This document shows positions 16,494 through 25,852 of a stretch of 64,000 bases of DNA, in pieces; the stretch's first letter is position 1, and the number at the start of each line of letters is the position of its first letter. The stretch is from Rhodospirillaceae bacterium bin65 (GTDB taxonomy: Bacteria; Pseudomonadota; Alphaproteobacteria; Bin65), in contig MPMX01000001.1 of NCBI GenBank assembly GCA_002238725.1, positions 1 through 64,000 of the forward strand. The letters are read 5' to 3'. The notes under the pieces were generated by a model. The model searched no databases, was not told the DNA's origin, and saw nothing but the letters and a program-made list of their open reading frames with translations. Made by a program: the position numbers and the translations under genes.

Positions 16494-17384
16494 CTACTTC
16501 TTCGCCCCGGCGGTCTTTTCGCCGTTCATGTTGCTGAAATATTTGAAGAACCCGCCCGAGGCCGGGCCGATATAGCGCGTGTTTTCCGCGCCGAGCGAAT
16601 CGCGCAGCGCGTTCATGGAAATCCAGAATTCGAAGAAGCTGCCGTCCCGGCCGTAGGCCTTGTTGTAGATCTCCTGCGCCTTGCCCTCGCCCTCGCCGCG
16701 CAATTCCTGGGACCGGCGCTCGGCCTTGGCGACGGTGATCCGGGAATCCCGGTCGGCATCGGCCCTGATGCGCGCCGACTCACGCTCGCCGTTGGCCCGG
16801 ATGCCGGTCGCTTCCTGACGCCGCTGGGATTCCATCCGCTGCAGGATCCGTTCGCTGTTCTGCGGCGGCAGGTCGAGGCGCTTGACCCGCACGTCGATCA
16901 GGTCGACGCCATAGCGGCTTTCCACCGCCGTGCTCACGCGGTTTGCGATATCGCGCATGATTTCCGCGCGCTTGGCCGTCAGCAATTCCGACAGCGGCAC
17001 CCGGGCGAAAACCGCCCGCGTCGTCGAGCTCACGATGTCGCCGAGCTGCTGCTCGAAGACCGCCACGGCCCGGGCCGCCTGGAAAAATTTCAGCGGGTTC
17101 ACGATCCGGTAGCGCGCGATGGTGTCGACAATGGTCTGCTTCTGGTCGCTGGTCGGCATTTCGGCCGGCGCATCGTCCAGGTCCAGAACGCGCCGGTCGA
17201 AATACTGGATGTTCTGGATGAACGGCAATTTGAAGTGCAGGCCGGGATCGCTGTCCTGGCGCACGACCTTGCCGAACTGCAGCACGAGCACCTGGTCGCG
17301 CTCGTGAACGGTATAGACGGCCGAGTAGCCGAGGATGCCGATAACGACCAGGAAGGCGATCAGGGCAATACGGGTCCGGGTCAT
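16494..17384 (-). CDS. hflC: FtsH-modulating protein HflC
   Basis: A 296-residue SPFH/prohibitin protein with an N-terminal membrane helix (5-24) and a large periplasmic domain. Signatures include ERDQVLVLQFGKVV, DPGLHFKLPFIQ and the long helical coiled region with RMESQRRQEATGIRANGE, continuing to QEIYNKAYGRDGSFFEFW. HflC and HflK form a cage around the FtsH protease and tune its degradation of membrane proteins. Its ATG follows the hflK stop by one base, so the two are co-translated. Confidence 0.96.
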   Translation of the reverse strand: MTRTRIALIAFLVVIGILGYSAVYTVHERDQVLVLQFGKVVRQDSDPGLHFKLPFIQNIQYFDRRVLDLDDAPAEMPTSDQKQTIVDTIARYRIVNPLKFFQAARAVAVFEQQLGDIVSSTTRAVFARVPLSELLTAKRAEIMRDIANRVSTAVESRYGVDLIDVRVKRLDLPPQNSERILQRMESQRRQEATGIRANGERESARIRADADRDSRITVAKAERRSQELRGEGEGKAQEIYNKAYGRDGSFFEFWISMNALRDSLGAENTRYIGPASGGFFKYFSNMNGEKTAGAKK

Positions 17385-17385
17385 G

Positions 17386-18657
17386 TTACTGGCTCCTGCT
17401 GGCGTCGGCTTCCGGCCGGCCGACCGTCGCGCCCGTTCCGGGTGTCGCGTCGCCGTCCTCGTTCCTGGCCGTGCCGCGCTGCTTGATCAGTTCGTCGAGC
17501 GGCAGGTAGGGCACGACGCCCTGACTGCCGGACTGGTTCACGATGATCTTCTCCATACTCTTCAGGATGTCCTGCATCGTGGAGATGTAGATGCGCTTGC
17601 GGGTGATGTCCTTCGACGCTTCATACTCGTGCAACAGCGCGAGGAAGCGGCTGGTCTCGCCCTGGGCGATCTGGATGCGTTCCTGCTTGAAGGCTTCCGC
17701 CGCCCGGGTCACCTGGTCGGCCCGGCCGTTCGCCCGCTCCAGAATTCGCTTCTGGTAGGCGGTCGCCTCGTTGATCAACTTGTCCCGGTCGGCGCGGGCC
17801 GCCTGCACGTCGCGGAAGGCAGGGAGCACCTTGTCCGGCGGATCGGCGCCCAGAAGCTGGACACGGGCCACCTCGATGCCGGCGCCGTATTCGTTGAGGA
17901 TGCCCTGGATAAGCAGTTTTGCGTCGCCCTCGATCTTCAGCCGGCCTTCGGTGCGGATTTCCTCGAACGGCGTCTTGCCGACGATTTCTCGGATCGCGCT
18001 CTCGGTCGCGTCCTTGAGCGTCTTCTCCGGGTTGCGGATGTTGAACAGAAAATCGCGGATGCCCGGCTGGGTCGTCACGTCGCTGCCGTCGACCTTGCGG
18101 GTCACCGGCCGGGCGTCGATGCGCCAGTGCACCACAACCTTGATGTCGACGATATTCTCGTCGCCGGTCAGCATCAGGCTTTCCTGCTCTTCCGTCCGGC
18201 GCGAATCGCCAAGCTGGATGAAGCCGACATTGGTCTTGGAAATTTCGGTGATCTTGGGCTTCTCGGTCTCGCCGATCGGCGACGGCCAGTTCCAGTGCAG
18301 CCCCTGGGCCGAGACGTGGACCACTTCGCCGAACACCAGTTCGACGCCGGCCTCCTTCGGATCGACACGGTAGAATCCGGTCGCCATCCAGATCGCGATC
18401 ACCAGCAGGGCGATCAGCGCAAGGCCCTTGGGCGATCCGACTCCGCCGGGCATCACCCTGCGCACACCGTCCTGGCCGCGCCGGATCATGTCTTCGAAGT
18501 TCGGCGGCTGTCCGCCGCCGCGGCCGCCGCCCCGGCCACCGCCGCGCCGCCCGCCCGGGTTGCCGGGCCCGCTGCCCCACGGTCCGCCGCCGCCGCCGCC
18601 ATTGCCGCCCCACGGCCCGCCGCCGCCTGAGCCGCCGCTCTGGTTTTTCCAAGGCAT
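17386..18657 (-). CDS. hflK: FtsH-modulating protein HflK
   Basis: A 423-residue SPFH protein. The first 50 residues are an extreme Gly/Arg-rich cytoplasmic tail (MPWKNQSGGSGGGG onward), as in other HflK proteins. A membrane helix at about 76-93 and the periplasmic SPFH core follow: VDPKEAGVELVFGEV, GLHWNWPSPIG, VDIKVVVHWRI. The ATG at 18657 gives the standard MPWKNQSGG start; the frame is open further upstream but without coding character. It is first of hflK-hflC-DUF2065. The C-terminal tail after residue 395 is polar and variable. Confidence 0.95.
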   Translation of the reverse strand: MPWKNQSGGSGGGGPWGGNGGGGGGPWGSGPGNPGGRRGGGRGGGRGGGQPPNFEDMIRRGQDGVRRVMPGGVGSPKGLALIALLVIAIWMATGFYRVDPKEAGVELVFGEVVHVSAQGLHWNWPSPIGETEKPKITEISKTNVGFIQLGDSRRTEEQESLMLTGDENIVDIKVVVHWRIDARPVTRKVDGSDVTTQPGIRDFLFNIRNPEKTLKDATESAIREIVGKTPFEEIRTEGRLKIEGDAKLLIQGILNEYGAGIEVARVQLLGADPPDKVLPAFRDVQAARADRDKLINEATAYQKRILERANGRADQVTRAAEAFKQERIQIAQGETSRFLALLHEYEASKDITRKRIYISTMQDILKSMEKIIVNQSGSQGVVPYLPLDELIKQRGTARNEDGDATPGTGATVGRPEADASRSQ

Positions 18658-18957
18658 CTGTTCGCCGTCCCTGATATGGCCCCGTTGAGGGTCTATCGCG
18701 CGCTGCGATGGTGTATTTCGTCCCGCTTCCCGCACTGCTTCATCGGCAATTTGCGGTATTCTCCCGGTCGCCGGTACATAGCGACGCCGGTGTCCGGCGG
18801 CAATGCGCACCGGCCTCCGACGCCCGGACTGCTGCGAAGAGGCGCAGCCGGGCACGCCGCGCTGGATCGCTTCCAGCGTCGGGTCTAGTTCAACGCCGGA
18901 CCTCGACGCCGACGACCCGCTCTTCGGGATATCGGACGCAACGCGGAGAATTCAAGC
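18658..18957. other. Divergent intergenic region hflK / apbC
   Basis: About 300 bases separate the divergent hflK and apbC starts and must hold both promoters. I see no strong -35/-10 pair, no Fnr box and no repeat. Short frames crossing it lack coding character. GCGGAGAATTCAAGC before ATG 18958 contains the apbC ribosome site. Confidence 0.5.
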
Positions 18958-20085
18958 ATGGCGACGATCACCGAAGAACGGATCCTGGAGGCGCTGCGCC
19001 GGGTGCGCGACCCCGAACAGGGCAAAGATCTGGTGTCCCTCGGCATGATCGGCGGCCTTGCGATCAAGGACGGCAACGTCGGATTCTCCGTCGAGGTGGC
19101 GGCGCAGCGCGGCGCCGCTGCCGAGCCGCTGCGCAAGGCGGCCGAGCAGGCAGTCTTTGCCCTTGAGGGCGTCACCTCGGTCACCGCGGTGCTAACCGCC
19201 CATAGCGGCGGCGCAGGTGCGGGGCAACCGCCGACCGGAAACGGCCCTGCCGGCAGTGCCGCTGCGGCGCCCAAGGGGAGCGGGGCAGACCGGATCGGGT
19301 CGATCGTCGCCGTCGCATCGGGAAAGGGCGGCGTGGGCAAATCGACGACGGCGGCCAACCTGGCGCTCGCCCTGATGGCCGAGGGCGCCCGGACCGGCCT
19401 GCTCGACGCCGATATCTATGGCCCGTCGATGCCGCGCATGATGGGGGTCCGCGGCAAGCCGACGACAGCGGACGGCAAGGTGCTGGATCCGATGAACGGT
19501 CACGGCGTAAAACTGATGAGCATGGGTTTCCTGGTCGACGAGGAGACGCCCATGATCTGGCGCGGGCCGATGGTGATGAGCGCGCTCCAGCAACTGTTGC
19601 AGGATGTTGACTGGGGGCCGCTCGACGTGCTGGTCGTCGACATGCCACCCGGCACCGGCGACGCGCAGCTTACGCTGGCCCAGACCGCAAAGCTCGCCGG
19701 GGCGGTCATCGTCTCGACGCCCCAGGACATCGCCCTGCTCGATGCGCGCAAGGGGCTGAACATGTTCCGCAAGGTCGATGTCCCGGTGCTTGGAATCGTC
19801 GAGAACATGAGCTATTTCCAGTGCCCGCATTGCGGCGAACGCAGCGATATTTTCTCGCACGGCGGCGCCCGGCGCGAGGCGGAGCGGCTTGGCGTTCCCT
19901 TCCTGGGCGAAATTCCCCTCGACATTGCGATCCGGGAAACCTCAGACGGCGGACGGCCGATCGTCGCCGCCGAGCCTGACGGCCCCCACGCCGCGGCCTA
20001 CCGCGAGATCGCCATGAAGGTCCTCGACCGGCTCGACGCCGGCGCGGACGGCCCGAAGCCGGCGCCGAAGATCGTCATTCGATGA
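18958..20085 (+). CDS. apbC: Iron-sulfur cluster carrier ATPase ApbC (Mrp)
   Basis: A 375-residue Mrp/NBP35 P-loop protein that carries [4Fe-4S] clusters to apoproteins. An N-terminal MIP18/DUF59 domain (about 1-82) is joined by a Gly/Ala/Pro linker to the ATPase. The deviant Walker A is SGKGGVGKST (121-130), followed by GLLDADIYGPSMPRM, PPGTGDAQLTL and the cluster-binding CPHC in YFQCPHCGERSDIF. Its TGA overlaps the next gene's ATG as ATGA. Many Fe-S and haem proteins of the nearby oxidase cluster are plausible clients, though ApbC is general. Confidence 0.95.
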   Translation: MATITEERILEALRRVRDPEQGKDLVSLGMIGGLAIKDGNVGFSVEVAAQRGAAAEPLRKAAEQAVFALEGVTSVTAVLTAHSGGAGAGQPPTGNGPAGSAAAAPKGSGADRIGSIVAVASGKGGVGKSTTAANLALALMAEGARTGLLDADIYGPSMPRMMGVRGKPTTADGKVLDPMNGHGVKLMSMGFLVDEETPMIWRGPMVMSALQQLLQDVDWGPLDVLVVDMPPGTGDAQLTLAQTAKLAGAVIVSTPQDIALLDARKGLNMFRKVDVPVLGIVENMSYFQCPHCGERSDIFSHGGARREAERLGVPFLGEIPLDIAIRETSDGGRPIVAAEPDGPHAAAYREIAMKVLDRLDAGADGPKPAPKIVIR

Positions 20086-21089
20086 CGCCGCGCCCCGTCC
20101 TGGCCCGGCCTGCACTGCGGCTCCTGACGGCGTTCGCCGCCGGCGCCCTGGGAATAGCAGCGGCCATACCCCCGGCGAACGCCGCAAATCGTGCGCTGTT
20201 GCCGGGCCTGCTGCGGCCGGCGCCCGACACCGGACCGGACCGGTCCTACACGCTGGTCCGAAGCAGGTATGTGCGAGCCAAGCCGCGGCTGCGCACCGAA
20301 GAGGCACCCCGGGGCAATTCGCGCAGGGGCCAGCCGGGACCGTCGATCGACCGCCTGGCGTGTAAGGCCTGGAAATATCACGGCGCCGATCAGATTCCGC
20401 GGCCCTACGACCCGGACCGCTATGTCTATTCCGAGGAATACAAGCGCGGTCCCGACCGGCCGGGCCGGGAAGAAGCGGCGCAGCAGGCCGACGCGGCCTT
20501 CCCGCAGCTGATCGACGCCAAGGTCCTGCGCATGCTGCAGCTGATCAACCAGGTGCGCGAGCGCCGCGGCCACACCACCATGAAGCTGGAGCCCCGGCTG
20601 ATGGTGGCGGCAAAGCGGCACAATCTCGATATCGCCCGCCATGCCCTGATGCAGCATACCGGCACGGACTGTTCGCAGCTTGGCGACCGGGTCTGGGACG
20701 AAGGCTACACTTGGAGGCGGATTGCCGAGAACCTGGCCGGCGGCCGGGCGACGGCGGAAGCCACGATGGAGCAATGGACCGGCAGCACCCGCCACCTGAT
20801 GCAGATGACGCTGACCGGGATGACGGAAGTCGGGATCGCTTACGACTACAACCCGAACCCGCCGCGCCACGGTATCCCGATCAAGCATTTCTGGACCCTG
20901 ATTATGGCAGGTCCCGATCCGTGGCGCGACCGCCTCTGGCCGAAGAAGCCGGCGCCGTGTGCCGGGGAGCACTGCCCCGAAGCGGCAAAAGAACCTGCCG
21001 GCGCCGCAAAGACCGAAGAACCTGCCGGGAACGCCGGGAAAGCGGAGGGACCGATCGATCTCCGCGGCGGCGCGACGCGCACGCAATGA
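20082..21089 (+). CDS. Secreted CAP (SCP/PR1)-domain protein
   Basis: A 335-residue protein with an N-terminal signal peptide (hydrophobic 12-34, cleavage near PANAA). The CAP domain spans about residues 145-280: MLQLINQVRERRG, AAKRHNLDIARH..MQHTG with CAP histidines, then WDEGYTWRRIAENLAGG and EQWTGSTRHLMQM...TEVGIAY. The tail after 285 is Pro/Ala/Glu-rich, with the near-repeat KEPAGAAKTEEPAGNAGK. Bacterial CAP proteins are extracytoplasmic; most have unknown function. It is translationally coupled to apbC by a four-base overlap, an uncommon pairing, and is followed by a second CAP gene. Confidence 0.82.
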   Translation: MTPRPVLARPALRLLTAFAAGALGIAAAIPPANAANRALLPGLLRPAPDTGPDRSYTLVRSRYVRAKPRLRTEEAPRGNSRRGQPGPSIDRLACKAWKYHGADQIPRPYDPDRYVYSEEYKRGPDRPGREEAAQQADAAFPQLIDAKVLRMLQLINQVRERRGHTTMKLEPRLMVAAKRHNLDIARHALMQHTGTDCSQLGDRVWDEGYTWRRIAENLAGGRATAEATMEQWTGSTRHLMQMTLTGMTEVGIAYDYNPNPPRHGIPIKHFWTLIMAGPDPWRDRLWPKKPAPCAGEHCPEAAKEPAGAAKTEEPAGNAGKAEGPIDLRGGATRTQ

Positions 21090-21173
21090 GGCAGCGCGAG
21101 CATCGCGGTCCCGGATGCAGTTCCGCATGCAGGGCCTTGCACAGATTACCCGTCCGACTAATTTAGGCGCGCC

Positions 21174-21818
21174 ATGAAAATTCCGACTTCGCTTATCGCC
21201 ACGTTTTTCCTCTTCGCCCTCGCCCTCGGCGGATGCACCGGCACCAAAACCGCCGAATTCACCCGCGTCGAGGCCCGGGTCGCCGATCCGGCGCCGGAAC
21301 AGATGCGCCACGCCCAGACGGTCATCCGGATCATCAACGAGTTCCGCACGGCAAACGGCCTGCCGCCGGTGATTCTGGAAGCCCATGTCATGAAAGCGGC
21401 CGACGACAAGGCCAAGGATTTCCGCAACAACTGGCGCTTCTACCATGCCGGCAGCGACGGCTCGTCACCCAGCGAGCGCGTGGCGCGGACCGGCTACGAC
21501 TGGGTCGAGGTCGGCGAGACCCTGTCGGCCGGGCAGATCACCGCCCGCGGCGCGGTCGCCAATCTGAAGGCGAGCCCCTGCCATCGATTCGCGCTGTTGC
21601 GGAAGGTCTACCTCCACGCCGGCGCCGCCTATCTCCACACGCCGGATGCGCCGCGGGGGCGCTACAGGCACTGGTGGGTCGTCAAGCTGGCCCAGCCGAG
21701 TTCCAGCATGAACTGGGAACGGACCTATCCCACCGCCGGCGCCGAACTGAACGAGCGCAGCAAGCAGACCCGGATGCGCCGGCCGCCCGGCTGCGTGATC
21801 CGCGAGGTGGTTTCCTGA
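21174..21818 (+). CDS. CAP-domain lipoprotein
   Basis: A 214-residue protein with a lipoprotein signal: hydrophobic 4-18 then the lipobox LGGC with C21 as the lipidated residue. A divergent CAP domain follows (IIRIINEFRTANGLPPV, AADDKAKDFRNNWRFYHAG, DWVEVGETLSAG, HAGAAYLH). It is shorter than its upstream neighbour and lacks the acidic tail, so the two are not simple duplicates. The gap is 84 bases in the same direction. An outer- or inner-membrane lipoprotein facing the periplasm is expected; function unknown. Confidence 0.78.
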   Translation: MKIPTSLIATFFLFALALGGCTGTKTAEFTRVEARVADPAPEQMRHAQTVIRIINEFRTANGLPPVILEAHVMKAADDKAKDFRNNWRFYHAGSDGSSPSERVARTGYDWVEVGETLSAGQITARGAVANLKASPCHRFALLRKVYLHAGAAYLHTPDAPRGRYRHWWVVKLAQPSSSMNWERTYPTAGAELNERSKQTRMRRPPGCVIREVVS

Positions 21819-21847
21819 GGCGGCGTCGAGCCCCCCGAGCGGGCCGG

Positions 21848-22060
21848 ATGAAGAGGCGCTACGGAGAGCCGGTCCGCAGCCGGGACCGGCAGACAGCCTC
21901 TCAGGCCATTCGCCCAACTCCGATTCGTCGTCCGGATCGCGCGGAGAGCATTGCGGAAATGCTCGACGCGGTTTACGCGGAAGACGAATCCGTGTCGGCG
22001 CTCGACGGGATCCTGGAGCGGCTTCAGTTTTTGTCCCTGCCGCCCGAAGAAAAGTGGTGA
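21848..22060 (+). CDS. Small hypothetical protein, 70 aa
   Basis: ATG 21848 opens a 70-residue frame. The first half is basic and Arg-rich, and the second half is acidic and helical, AESIAEMLDAVYAEDESVS onward, ending LPPEEKW. It follows the CAP lipoprotein by 29 bases and converges on the CobW gene. The ordered helix in the second half argues that it is real; I recognise no family. It has no signal or membrane segment. Confidence 0.45.
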   Translation: MKRRYGEPVRSRDRQTASQAIRPTPIRRPDRAESIAEMLDAVYAEDESVSALDGILERLQFLSLPPEEKW

Positions 22061-22069
22061 AACACTGCC

Positions 22070-23011
22070 TCAGCCGGTAGGCCGCGCTCCGGTTTCGGCT
22101 TCCCTGATCGCCCGCCTGACCGCCGCTGGATCGGCCTGGTCCTTCAGGCCAATGCAGACCAGACCGGGCAGCGCGCCAGCGGGCGCATCCGAGACCGTCC
22201 AGCGGCTGCCGACGACCTGGAGGGCGGCCATTGCGCCGTCCGGCCGCCGGACAAATCCTTTTGCCCGCAACAGACGGCGCGCCGGGTCGGCCAGCAGACG
22301 GGCGAGCGCCTCCGGGTCGACGCCGGCCGGCGGATCGAGTTCGGCGGCGACATACCCAGCGGTGTGATCCCGGAATCGGCGGCCGGCCGTGACCGCGCTG
22401 CCGTCCGTCCGCGTCCCCAGCACCGCTTCGATCGGCACATCGGCCTGCTTCGCACGGACGATCCGGGCGGACGGCGCCACGTCGCCCAGCCAGGCCTCGA
22501 CGGCCTCGGGGTCGGCCGCCAGGTCGCACTTGTTGAGCAGGATCAGGTCGGCCTGCGCCAGTTGCTGCCGGACGGTGCTGCCGAGATAGCGGTCCGCGGC
22601 CCGGCGCTGCACGGTTTCGGCGTCGGCAAGGACGATGATGCCGTCGAGAACGAAATCCTGCAACAGCCCGACCGTGCCGGAGATCGCGCCCGGGAAGGCA
22701 ACGCCGCTCGCCTCAAGCAGCACATGGTCCGGCCGGGGGTCGAGCGCCGCCAGCATGGCGAGGGACGACACCAGATCCTCGCCGTAGCTGCAGCAGACGC
22801 AGCCGCCGGTCAGGCTGACGATCCGGTCGTCCGCCGCCTCGATCAGGCTGCTGTCGATCGGCAGCGCGCCGAACTCGTTGACCATGACGGCGAGCCGCCG
22901 GCCGCCGGCCCGGCGCAACATCGCGTTGATCAGGGTCGTCTTGCCGGCGCCGAGATAGCCGCCCACGATGGTGACGGGCAGCGGGCCGGGTTGTCGGCCG
23001 CCGGGCGCCAT
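22070..23011 (-). CDS. CobW/COG0523-family GTPase (metal chaperone)
   Basis: A 313-residue G3E GTPase. It has Walker A GGYLGAGKTT (17-26), the metal-binding GGCVCC motif (69-74), the switch region LLEASGVAFPG and the guanine-specificity NKCDLA. The C-terminal CobW domain is short (about 200-313). COG0523 proteins insert or allocate metals such as zinc, cobalt or nickel. The amidohydrolase gene ends two bases upstream of its ATG. A metal-dependent amidohydrolase plus a metallochaperone in one operon suggests that the chaperone serves that enzyme, an inference from context. Confidence 0.88.
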   Translation of the reverse strand: MAPGGRQPGPLPVTIVGGYLGAGKTTLINAMLRRAGGRRLAVMVNEFGALPIDSSLIEAADDRIVSLTGGCVCCSYGEDLVSSLAMLAALDPRPDHVLLEASGVAFPGAISGTVGLLQDFVLDGIIVLADAETVQRRAADRYLGSTVRQQLAQADLILLNKCDLAADPEAVEAWLGDVAPSARIVRAKQADVPIEAVLGTRTDGSAVTAGRRFRDHTAGYVAAELDPPAGVDPEALARLLADPARRLLRAKGFVRRPDGAMAALQVVGSRWTVSDAPAGALPGLVCIGLKDQADPAAVRRAIREAETGARPTG

Positions 23012-23013
23012 GT

Positions 23014-24654
23014 CTAGATTCCGGCCGCCGGGAAGATGCGGCCGCCCTGCACCGTGCCCCAGACGCGCACGTCTTTGAGGGCCGCGCCGCCGACGCTTTC
23101 CGGATCGTCTTCCAGCACCGCGAAATCGGCGCGCTTGCCGGTCTCGATCGAGCCGATCTCGCCGTCCAGCTTGAAGGTATAGGCCGCGCCCAGGGTGATC
23201 GTGCGCAGCGCGTCGGCAACGCCGATCCGCTCGTGCTCGCCGAGGGTCCGGCCGGTCGCCGTCCGCCGGTTGACCGCGCACCAGGCAGTGAACAGCGGTC
23301 CGAGCGGCGTGACCGGCGCATCGGAATGGATGGCGAGCGGCACGCCGGAGGCGAGCGCGGTCGCGCAGGCGTTCATCCGCTCGGCGCGCTCCGGGCCGAC
23401 CGTGATGCCGTAATGCTGGTCGCCCCAGTAGAAATGATGGTTCGGGAAGAGGTTTACGCACATGCCGAGCCGGGCCATGCGGCGGAACTGGGCCGCGTCG
23501 GCCATCTGGCAATGCTGCAGCGTGAATCGATGGTCGGGCGACGGATGCTTGCGCAGCGCCGCCTCGACGCAATCGAGCGCCAGCTCCGTTGCCTCGTCGC
23601 CGTTGGTATGGGTGTGGACCTGCACGCCGGCCGCCATGGCGCGCTCGTAGATTTCCAGCAGATGCTCTGGCGGGATGTACCACAGACCTTCCGGCGCTCC
23701 GTTGTAATAACCCGGCCAGCGCAGCCGCGCCGAGAAGCCCTGGATCGAGCCGTCGGCCACCGCCTTGATTATGCCGAGGCGCAGATTGTTCTGGCTGCAG
23801 TCGCGCAAGGCGAGCACATGGGCGATCAGTTCCTCCGGCGTCACACCGTAGAAGCGGCGCAGCGAAACGATGCGCGCCGGAAAATCCGGCTCGGCGGTCA
23901 CCCGCAGCATCATGTCCACCGCTTCGTCCGGCAGCGTGTTGGCGAGGTCGGCTGCCGTCGTCACGCCGGTGCGCACGCACAGCCTCGCGAAGCGGCGCAG
24001 CCCGGGCTCGTCGCAGGACAGCAAGTCCCGGTCGAACCCGGTATAGGGGCCGAGCGGCGCCATGGCGTCCGGGCCCTTCATCTCGCCGGTGGGCAGGCCG
24101 TCCTCACCCAGCGGAATGCCGGGATGGTCGAGTCCCGTCTTGAGCAGGCCGGCCAGTTCCAGCGCCTTGCTGTTGACGTTGAGGATATGGCCCGAGGCGT
24201 TTAGCACGCCGACGGGGCGTTCGGTCGACACCCGGTCCAGATCGTGCCGGTTCACGCGCCGATTGCCATAATAGATCGCGTCGAGCGACCAGCCGGCGAG
24301 CGGCCTGCCAGGGTCTTCGAGCCGGCCGGCGGCCTCGCTTAGCCGCTCCACGATCTCGTCGATCGATTTGAGGCCGGGCCAGACCGTGCCTTCCGGGTCC
24401 ATGCGGTCGAAGAAGCCGCAATAGACATAGGCCCAGAGGGTGCCCTCCATCGTATGGCTGTGGCCTTCGACCAGGCCGGGCATGAGCACCTTGTCGGCGA
24501 AGCGGTCGTCCAGCGTGTAGGCGCCCCACCCCGCCAGCTCGTCCAGCGTGCCGGCGCCGACGATGCGGCCGTCGCGCACCGCGACGTGGCCGGCGTGTGG
24601 CCGGGCCGGGTTCATGGTGATGATCTTGCGCGCGGGATAGATGGTATTGGTCAC
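23014..24654 (-). CDS. YtcJ-type metal-dependent amidohydrolase
   Basis: A 546-residue amidohydrolase_3 protein. The N-terminal beta-sandwich strand TIYPARKIITMNP leads to PGLVEGHSH, which provides the HxH metal ligands. Further ligands are likely in VHTHTNGDEATE and LQHCQMAD, and IHSDAPVTPLGPL carries the catalytic Asp. The C-terminal ..GSIETGKRADFAVLEDDPE is typical of the family. I start at GTG 24654, just before the usual first strand. Substrates in this family vary (amides, carbamates, N-acyl groups) and cannot be predicted here. It is encoded upstream of the CobW-type GTPase, almost touching it. Confidence 0.87.
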   Translation of the reverse strand: MTNTIYPARKIITMNPARPHAGHVAVRDGRIVGAGTLDELAGWGAYTLDDRFADKVLMPGLVEGHSHTMEGTLWAYVYCGFFDRMDPEGTVWPGLKSIDEIVERLSEAAGRLEDPGRPLAGWSLDAIYYGNRRVNRHDLDRVSTERPVGVLNASGHILNVNSKALELAGLLKTGLDHPGIPLGEDGLPTGEMKGPDAMAPLGPYTGFDRDLLSCDEPGLRRFARLCVRTGVTTAADLANTLPDEAVDMMLRVTAEPDFPARIVSLRRFYGVTPEELIAHVLALRDCSQNNLRLGIIKAVADGSIQGFSARLRWPGYYNGAPEGLWYIPPEHLLEIYERAMAAGVQVHTHTNGDEATELALDCVEAALRKHPSPDHRFTLQHCQMADAAQFRRMARLGMCVNLFPNHHFYWGDQHYGITVGPERAERMNACATALASGVPLAIHSDAPVTPLGPLFTAWCAVNRRTATGRTLGEHERIGVADALRTITLGAAYTFKLDGEIGSIETGKRADFAVLEDDPESVGGAALKDVRVWGTVQGGRIFPAAGI

Positions 24655-24898
24655 GCCTCGGGGCCTTCTGAAACGGTGCGGATCGGGCTGGCAGAGCCGG
24701 CAGCGCTCCGCTTTTAGCGCGCGGACGGCCATCCCGACAGGCAAATCGCTGCCGCCGCGCTGCCGCCCCGTGTCGCGCCGAAGCCGGGCCGGCGCGGGAA
24801 TGAGTCGCCTCGCGAACGGTCCGATCAACGCTATTGTGGTTTCGTCGGTGGTGTCGCCGGCGCGCAAGGCGCCGCGGCCGGGCACGAGAGGACGCACG

Positions 24899-25762
24899 AT
24901 GGTTCAGCTTTTGGAGACCGATATCCGCACGCGCGATGTGCTCGGCTGGCAGGGCGTGCACCTGTTTCATTTCCACGGCTCGTCCTGTTCGCAGAAAACG
25001 CGGATCGTCCTCAATCTGAAAGGTGTCGAATGGGAAGCCCATCCGATCGACCTGCCCAAAGGCGAAAACCTGAGCGCACGGTTTCTCGGCATCAATCCGC
25101 GCGGGCTGGTGCCGACGCTGGTCATCGACGGCGACGTCCATATCGAGAGCAACGACATCGTCACGCTGCTCGACCGGCGGTTTCCCGTCCCCCGGCTGAT
25201 CCCGGAAGGCCGCGAAGCGGACATGGCCGAACTGTTGCGCCATGAGGACGATCTGCATCACGATCTGCGGACGATCTCCTTCCGGTTTACCCAGCCGCGG
25301 CCGCGCGCGCCGAAATCGCCGGAGGCGCTGGCCGATTACCGCGCCGGCGGTAGCGGGACGGTTCAGGGGGACCGCGACCCCAACAAGGCCGCGGAGATCG
25401 CCTATTGGGAACGCATGGCGCGCGACGGGATCACCGACGAGGCCATCCGGGTCTCGGCGGCGCGGTTTCGCCGGGAGTTCGAAGAGCTGGACCGCCGGCT
25501 CGGCGCCGCGCCCTACATTCTGGGCGCGCAGATGAGCATGGCCGATATCGCATGGTTCATTTACGTCAACCGGCTCGAGCTCTGCGGCTATCCGGTTGAA
25601 CGGCTGCATCGCGATTTGTTTGCGTGGTTCCGGCCGCTACGCGAGCGGCCCGAATTCGCCCGCGAGGTCGCGGTGCCGCCAGCAATCCGCGAGGCGATCG
25701 ACGAAAATCATCGCCGGCAGCGCGCGGCGGGAAAAACGCTGATCGACGTTGCCGGCCTCTGA
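24899..25762 (+). CDS. Glutathione S-transferase family protein
   Basis: A 287-residue GST. The thioredoxin-like N-domain reads HLFHFHGSSCSQKTRIVLNLKGVEWE, with S28, S29 and C30 near the catalytic position, then GLVPTLVIDGDVHIESNDIV (cis-Pro and Ser-Asn glutathione contacts). The all-helical C-domain contains MSMADIAWFIYVNRL. AGAGGA lies before ATG 24899; the open frame further upstream is not coding. It is longer than classic GSTs (about 210) because of a charged insert around 125-165. Divergent from the amidohydrolase and convergent with the GH3 gene. Confidence 0.87.
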   Translation: MVQLLETDIRTRDVLGWQGVHLFHFHGSSCSQKTRIVLNLKGVEWEAHPIDLPKGENLSARFLGINPRGLVPTLVIDGDVHIESNDIVTLLDRRFPVPRLIPEGREADMAELLRHEDDLHHDLRTISFRFTQPRPRAPKSPEALADYRAGGSGTVQGDRDPNKAAEIAYWERMARDGITDEAIRVSAARFRREFEELDRRLGAAPYILGAQMSMADIAWFIYVNRLELCGYPVERLHRDLFAWFRPLRERPEFAREVAVPPAIREAIDENHRRQRAAGKTLIDVAGL

Positions 25763-25852
25763 ACGCCGGGCCGTGGAAGACCGGGAAAGCTGCACGCCGG
25801 GCCGGCCTGCCTGAGCGGACGCAGAGTTTGACGCCGGGCGCGGGCCTGCGCT

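Noticed and set aside
25763-25852. Three ACGCCGGGC copies as a terminator or repeat element
   Set aside because: Short GC-rich direct repeats without pairing arms or a T-run; expected by chance at this base composition.
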